Source: Urophycis tenuis (lineage: Eukaryota; Chordata; Actinopteri; Gadiformes; Phycidae). Taken from it: a stretch of 64,000 nt of DNA. Positions 57,473 to 64,000 of this stretch are shown in pieces (positions within the stretch are counted from its first letter, which is position 1; each line of letters starts with the position of its first letter). Position numbers and translations under genes: made by a program. The stretch is taken from positions 1,114,709 through 1,178,708 of the forward strand of contig JAXIVH010000014.1 of NCBI GenBank assembly GCA_036785325.1, read 5' to 3'. Below the pieces are notes generated by a model, which did not search any database, was not told the DNA's origin, and worked only from the letters and a program-made list of their open reading frames with translations.

Positions 57473-58049
57473 CTGGGAGGAGGGAGGACAGAACATTTAG
57501 AAAAAATAATGTTTTAAAATGAACCGAGGTTCTCCAGAGCAGAACAAAAGGTTTATTAGACTGCAGTGAGTGATCATCAAAGGTTATTTTAAAATGTTGT
57601 GCATTAAGCAGGACTTTAGATGAGTTGTATTACAGAAGATGATATTGATGAGAGAACTTAGTCTTGTTGAGTTTAGTCAAAATACCCAATATACCATTAC
57701 ATGTATAAATGTTCCGACCACACTGTGGAAACATGATAGTTATAACCAGTGACTTTCATTTTGCATTTATCCCTCTTTAAGATTGGTGATTTTGATATAG
57801 TTGCATTATTTACATTGGACTAATTAATAAAAATAAAAATAAACTTTACACTAATAGTAAGTTAACAAAAAATGTTAATAGCATTAAAATAATTATAACA
57901 CAATAACGAATACAATAACAAAATCAAGCTGATAAACGGCTACAAAATAAATTGATAAAATCAACAAAAATCAAATAGAAAATTTAATACAGGGTGAAAT
58001 TAGTCATGGCAACATCAGCTTTATGTCAAAAAATGAATCACAAACTTAC

Positions 58050-58087
58050 CAAAAATGACTTCAGTTCCGCCACCAAAGCCAGCGTCT
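58050..58087 (-). CDS. IgL J segment, cluster G
   Basis: DAGFGGGTEVIF, as in C and E. Donor intact. Confidence 0.92.
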
Positions 58088-58115
58088 CACAGTGTTTTGT
58101 CTCCGTACAAAAACC
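58088..58115 (-). other. 12-RSS of J, cluster G
   Basis: Heptamer 58088-58094, 12-bp spacer, nonamer 58107-58115; consensus. Confidence 0.95.
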
Positions 58116-58314
58116 TCTGTGCTGCAAAGCACTGCTTGGTCTCTCCTTGCTCTTCACTCACTTGGAGTTTAGGCTTTTAAATCAAATAAAGAACATCCCA
58201 AACGGTCCAAATCTGGACCCTGGGATTCCACCTGCTTCAGGGTGATTGGATGAGACAGAACTCAGTGACGGTGACTCATTCCTCTGTCTTAAGTCATCTA
58301 AAATGTCTTTGGTA

Positions 58315-58353
58315 GGTTTTTGTACAGGCTCCAAACTGGACTGTACCACTGTG
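58315..58353 (-). other. 23-RSS of V, cluster G
   Basis: Heptamer 58347-58353, 23-bp spacer, nonamer 58315-58323; consensus. Confidence 0.95.
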
Positions 58354-58823
58354 GGCTGAACCAGCTGCATAAGCACAGTAGTATGTCGCCTCATCCTCAG
58401 CTTCAACACCGTTGATAAGCAGATACTGGGTATTGTCACTCCACGAACCAGAGTAGGTAAACCGACTGGGAACACCACTGGCAGGACTGCCTTGTGTATA
58501 AAGTAAGTACTTTGGAGGCGACCCACTCTTCTGCTGAACCCAGGACAGTGTGTAGGTTCCACTTTGAGTACAGGAGATTTTGACATTGTCCCCTCTGTTC
58601 ACAGAGAGGGTCCTCTCCTGGGTTAGAACGTAAGCCGCTTCCAAACCTGTTAACAAACACACAAGCAGATTGACAACATGCAATGAGACACTGACTCGGT
58701 GCACAACGTGATGCCATGGACTACATCTGTGTTGGAGATAACCTGAGATAAGGTGTGTTTGTATTGGTCACCTTGCAGGGTCAGCACCAGAGCAGTGATG
58801 GTAAAAGTAGAAAAGGCCATCAT
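58354..58823 (-). CDS. IgL V segment with split leader, cluster G
   Basis: Leader exon 58823-58772 (MMAFSTFTITALVLTLQ) and V exon 58646-58354. It differs from cluster E in CDR1 only by one residue (QSGTYTLS for QSGTYTLH) as far as I can see. Germline CDR3 begins CAYAAGSA. Open with canonical splice sites. Confidence 0.93.
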
Positions 58824-58917
58824 GAGGTCCAAGGAGTGTGGACAGCAGACTGTGGGAGAGTAGCTGTGTGTTATCTTGACAGTACTCTGCTGTTCTGTGC
58901 TCCATTCATTCTGCTCC

Positions 58918-59026
58918 CATATAAAGAGTGCAGGGCTGATGGAGAGAAACAGCTCCACCTATTCTCTGTTTGACTGTGACTTCAACCACCCGACCATCAG
59001 AAGCAGCCTTCCTCTGACATTTGCAT
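58918..59026 (-). promoter_or_regulatory. V promoter, cluster G
   Basis: Octamer 59019-59026; TATA-like box 58918-58926. Confidence 0.85.
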
Positions 59027-59897
<871 letters not shown>

Positions 59898-60112
59898 TGT
59901 AGTGACTACATTATGGGTTCGTGTTCCCCTCTTACTGTGAGGGATCTAGTGGGAGGGAACCGGCTATGAGACACGGCGTCTAGGGGGACTGTTATGCTGT
60001 TGCACTGTTGTTCTTCCCACGCACTGAGAGTGATTGGTCTGCTGTGGTTTTTCAATTAAAACTAAAAGTTATTGTTACGTTGCCTACGTCCTCCTTTTCC
60101 TCTGGCACCACA
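59898..60112 (+). repeat. gypsy 5' LTR, unit 4
   Basis: 215 bp, ending GGCACCACA like unit 2's. Confidence 0.93.
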
Positions 60113-60398
60113 CTGGTGACCCCGACGTGGGTTTTTTATTAGGGACCGAGCCTGTGAAACAGGACGAAGGGCCCTTTTGTTTTTGATGCGTTTATTGATT
60201 ATTATTATTTCTAGGAACTTTGAGGTTGATTTGCACTATCTGAACATATACGAAAACTCAATTTTTTCTGGCAAAGTTGTCAGGCCTGGTGAAAAATTTT
60301 ATATTTTATGCGTCACGTTCATGTCACACACTGGAAAGACCTCTAGTTATTTGTTTGTTTACAAAAACCGCGCAAGCGAACACTGCAATTGGGCGACA

Positions 60399-60778
60399 TG
60401 TCCGGCCGAGGAAGAGGTTCACAGCGGCAGACATCACCGTCTCCTGTCAGGGAGACGCGGGACGTGCGCACCCCCACTCTCAAGCTACCAGAGTTCTGGG
60501 ACTCGACGCCTGCGGCATGGTTCGCTAAAGTAGAGGCGCATTTCAACAAGAGCAACGTTACCGACGACGACGACCGGTACAACCATGCTGTGGCTATGCT
60601 GGGCAGCTTCACCGCAGCGCGTGTGGTGGAGTTTCTGTCCGACCCCCCCCCCCCCCCCACAATAAACAAATATGAGCGCCTCAAGGCCCTGTATGCAGGG
60701 GGAGGCGGTCTACAGCGGGTTGTCCAACACGCTCGCCGAGAGCAACCAGTACCTTCAGCTGCTTGCAGAATTCCCTGA
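60399..60778 (+). pseudogene. gypsy gag N-terminal remnant, unit 4
   Basis: MSGRGRGSQRQTSPSPVRET, then TPTLKLPEFWDSTPAAWFA, KVEAHFNKSNVTDDDDRYNH and VVEFLSDPPPPP. It is the best-preserved gag start in the window. It breaks up after the poly-C tract and the gag-pol deletion. Confidence 0.75.
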
Positions 60779-63343
60779 CGTAACTAAGCCCTCCTTCTCC
60801 ACGCCCACGGTGAAGCACGGAGTGGAGCACCACATCGAGACCAATGGGCCTCCCCTCCACGCCAGGGCCAGGCGCCTCAACCCGGAGAAGCTATCCGTCG
60901 CCAGGCAGAGTTTGCGCACATGGAGCAGGTGGGCATCGTTCGGCGCTCAAACAGCCCCTGGGTTGTCCCCCCTGCACATCGTCCCTAAGCCAGACGGTGG
61001 GTGGCGCCCATGTGGGGACTACCGCCGCCTCAATGACGCATCCAAGCCTGACCGCTACCCGGTCCCGCATATCCAGGATTTTTCGGCGCACCTGGCGGGC
61101 AGACGCGTCTTCCCCGAGGTAAACCTGGTACGGCGGTACCATCAGGTGCCGGTGCACCCAGAGGACGTCCCTAAGACGGCCGTTGTCACCCCCATCGGGC
61201 TCTTCGATTTACTTCGGATGCCCTTCGGCCTGAGGAACGCGACGCAGACCTTCCAACGCCCAATGCACTCGGTGCTCCAGGACCTGCCCTTCGTCTTCGT
61301 CTACTTGCATGACATCCTTGTCGCGAGCACCCTCTTCACGCAGCTCAGCCATCATGGGCTGATTATCAATACGGCAAAGTGTGAGTTCAGACGGGACACC
61401 CTTGACTGTCTCGGGCACCAGGTCTCCGCAGAGGGTGTGATTCCTCTCCCCTCGAAGGTGGAAGCTGTTGCAGCCTTCCCGCGCCCCTGCACAGTCAGCG
61501 AGCTCAAGGGGTTCATCGGGATGGTGACCTTTTACTATCGTTTCCTCCGCCACATAGCTCACATCCTGCAACCGCTGTACGAGGCCCTGCAGGGCAAGAC
61601 TCTGAAGCAACCGGTCGACTGGACGGCGGAACGTGTCAAGGCCTTCCAGGACACCGAGGCGGCCCTGGCCCGCGCGGCCATGTTGGCCCACCCCTCACCC
61701 TCTGCGCCCACTGCTCTCACCACGGACGCATCGGACTTTGCCGTGGGGGGCGGTGTACGAGCGGTGGGTTGGGGATGCCCGGCAGCCACTCGCGTTCTCC
61801 GGCCGCCCAGCTGTCTCCCAGAGAGCGCAGGTACAGCACCTTCGACAGGGAGCTCCTCAGGCTGTGGCTCGCGGTCAGACACTTCCGTTTTTTTACTGGA
61901 ATGCCGCGAGTTTACAGCCTACGACGTGGACCGCAAGCCGCTCACACACGCCATGTCCAAGGCGGCGGAGCCGTGGTCCGACCGCCAGCAGCGCCAACTC
62001 GCCTACATATCCGAGTTCACCACGGACATCCCGCACGTGGCTGGGAAGTCCAACGTGGTCGCGGATTGCCTCTCCAGGGCGGTGGTCGGTGCGGTCCAGC
62101 TGGACTTGGACTGCTCCCGCATGGCTGTGGATCAGGCCACCGACCCCTCCGTCCAAGCTCTAAAGTCATCGGACACGGGGCTGCGCCTGGAGGAGGTGCT
62201 CTTCAGTGATACGGGGGGCCACGCTCCTGTGCGACGTTTCCACGGGGCAGCCAAGACCTGTGGTCCCTGCCAACTGGAGACGCCCTGTCTTTGACTCGGT
62301 AAACGGCTTATCGCACCCGGGTAGGAAACCCTCCTCACGGCTGGTGTCAGGGAAGTTCATCTGGCACGGGCTCAAGAGGGATGTGAGGGCCTGGGTCGAC
62401 ACTCGCGCTGCCTGCCAACGCGCCAAAGTGCATCGCCATGTCAAGGCCCCCCTGGTATGGTTCTCGGTGCCCGAGCGGAGGTTCGACCATGTCAACGTGG
62501 ACCTGGTGGGACCCCTGCCCCCCTCGCACGGCTTCACCTACCTCTTTACCACGGTGGACAGGACGACGCGCTGGCCGGAGGCAGTCCCGCTCTCCTCAAC
62601 GACAGCCCCCGACCTGGCCCGGGGCGTCCATCGCGGTGTGGGTCTCCCGTTGCGGCCCTCCTGCTGATCTCTCCTCTGACCGTGGCCCGCAGTTTACTTC
62701 AGAGCTGTGGGCGGCGGTGGCGCAGAATCTGGGGGGTCAAGCTACACAGCACCACCGCCTACCACCCGCAGGCGAACGGACTTGTTGAGCGCTTTCATCG
62801 CTCCGTGAAGGCCGCCCCTCGAGCCGGCCTCACGGACGGCAACTGGCTCGACACACTGCCGTGGGTCACGCTGGGGCTCAGGACAGCGCCCAAAGAGGAC
62901 CTCCGGTCATCGTCGGCCGAGCTGCTGGACAGCGCCAGGGCCTTCGCCCCGGTCCCGACCACGCAGCATGGCGTCCCTGCTTTGCGGGTACCCACGGAGC
63001 CGCAGTCGGCGGGTTCCGTTTTTCGTCCGCCACGACGACCACAGGTCTCCGCTGCTTCCTTCACTATGATGGACCCTTCCGTGTCATCGAGGCAGGGGCC
63101 AAGAATTTCATGGTTGACGTGGCTGGTAAGCCTGAGTGTGTGTCTGTCGATCGCCTCAAACCGGCTCACTTAGACCTTGAAGTGCCCCCTGACTCGGCCA
63201 TGCCACAGCGCAGGGGCCGCCCCCGTGTCCATGCCCCCCCCTGCCACGCCGTGGACGTCCCCCCCTCCGAATCCTACGAGCCCCCGCAGCTTGCGGCCCT
63301 CCGGTCGTCGCTGCTCCCCGCACCGCTCAACAAGGGGATGTGA
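60672..63343 (+). pseudogene. gypsy pol (RT, RNase H, integrase), unit 4
   Basis: 60672-62294 is open. FPEVNLVRRYHQ (Asn for the first catalytic Asp) and YLHD (His in the YxDD box) are as in unit 2, so two of the three metal-binding Asp positions are altered. RNase H and integrase are frameshifted. In the later integrase frame this copy reads ANGLVERFHRS where the others have ANGLGERFHRS. Confidence 0.86.
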
Positions 63344-63462
63344 TGGACGAGGTCACGCCTCCGCCCGCACCCCCTGACTTTGCCTACAGTTGTGGAGGCC
63401 GGGCCATACGCCCTCCTCGCCGCGGGGATTTTGAGTATTGAGGTGAACCCTGGGGGGGCTGG

Positions 63463-63677
63463 TGTAGTGACTACATTATGGGGTCGTGTTCCCCTCTTAC
63501 TGTGAGGGATCTAGTGGGAGGGAACGGGCTATGAGACACGGGGTCTAGGGGGACTGTTATGCTGTTGCACTGTCGTTCTTCCCACGCACTGAGAGTGATT
63601 GGTCTGCTGTGGTTTTTCAATTAAAACTAAACGTTATTGTTATGTTGCCTACGTCCTCCTTTTCCTCCGGCACTACA
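63463..63677 (+). repeat. gypsy 3' LTR, unit 4
   Basis: 215 bp, outer edge at the boundary with unit 5. Confidence 0.93.
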
Positions 63678-64000
63678 AGAGCATACATAATTGACAACCT
63701 CTGAATTAATAAGAAATTCCAAAAGATCTGTAGGGAAGTTTGAACGAATGTTTGAATGTTTGAATGAGCAAATGAGAAAACAATGGAGTAGAGTAGCGCC
63801 ACCAAGCTTGTATTATTATTTGACCTGTAATTATTTGTTCATTATCGGTAACCTTTCTTTCTTTACTCCACTATAGACATTGCAGTCACGTGACTGAGAC
63901 CAGATCAGACTTAAATTTACTTAGACTTGACTATTCTTTGCACGGTGTTATACTACATTTGATCTATTTGAAGGTAGAGAACAATAACGGAGCATAACCA
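63678..64000. repeat. start of tandem duplication unit 5 (left arm, partial)
   Basis: AGAGCATACATAATTGACAA continues as in the other units' left arms to the window edge. The array therefore goes on beyond 64 kb and another cluster is expected. Confidence 0.85.

Larger units (their letters stand above)
59898..63677 (+). mobile_element. Ty3/gypsy element with both LTRs (unit 4)
   Basis: 3780 bp. PBS at 60114-60129 (tRNA-Trp type). Same gag-to-pol internal deletion and same flanks (TCATAT / AGAGCATA) as in unit 2. A 41-bp-class loss after YLHDILVAS (unit 2's CACGGAAGAGCAGCACCTG is missing, at about 61330) is private to this copy and keeps the frame. Confidence 0.92.

Overview
The window is vertebrate, most likely teleost fish, DNA. 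Long pure CT/GT/GA microsatellites, a fish-type L2/CR1 LINE, a Ty3/gypsy element, a hAT transposon, tRNA-derived SINEs and immunoglobulin light-chain (IgL) gene segments occur together. No species can be named from sequence alone. All genuine host coding signal belongs to one multigene family: a clustered IgL locus, read on the minus strand.

Layout. Positions 1-6385 are a single-copy flank holding microsatellites, MITE-like elements and a SINE fragment. From 6386 to the right edge the window is a tandem array of large duplicated units: unit 1 (6386-25659), unit 2 (25660-41427), unit 3 (41428-51699), unit 4 (51700-63677) and the start of unit 5 (63678-64000). Each unit runs from a left arm (non-coding, with a possible exon relic and a GT tract), through one to three V-J-C clusters, to a right arm with a CT tract and one gypsy copy. 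Units 1 and 4 carry an L2 LINE in the left arm and units 2 and 3 do not. Units 2 and 4 carry a gypsy element with both LTRs; units 1 and 3 carry a copy with the same 5' truncation. Unit 1's gypsy is split by a hAT element with an 8-bp target-site duplication. Unit 3 also has a 1.75-kb LTR-like insertion and a SINE.

IgL content. Seven complete V-J-C clusters (A-G) are present. Each has an octamer and TATA-like promoter, a split leader, one V exon with a 23-bp-spacer recombination signal (RSS), one J with a 12-bp-spacer RSS, one C exon and a polyadenylation signal. All seven are open, with canonical splice sites. All elements share one orientation, so joining within or between clusters would be deletional. 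The V-23/J-12 arrangement and a constant-region Cys followed by two residues argue against kappa; lambda versus sigma is not settled here. Within units 1 and 2 the clusters form a ~3.2-kb sub-repeat, and between them lie three collapsed relics (a decayed C tail fused to a decayed J with its RSS nonamer).

How it fits together: each cluster is a self-contained rearranging light-chain gene, and the locus grew by two nested levels of tandem duplication. The combination of insertions on left and right arms shows that units have since exchanged halves. Near-identical units are also the situation in which assemblies err, so copy number should be checked against long reads.
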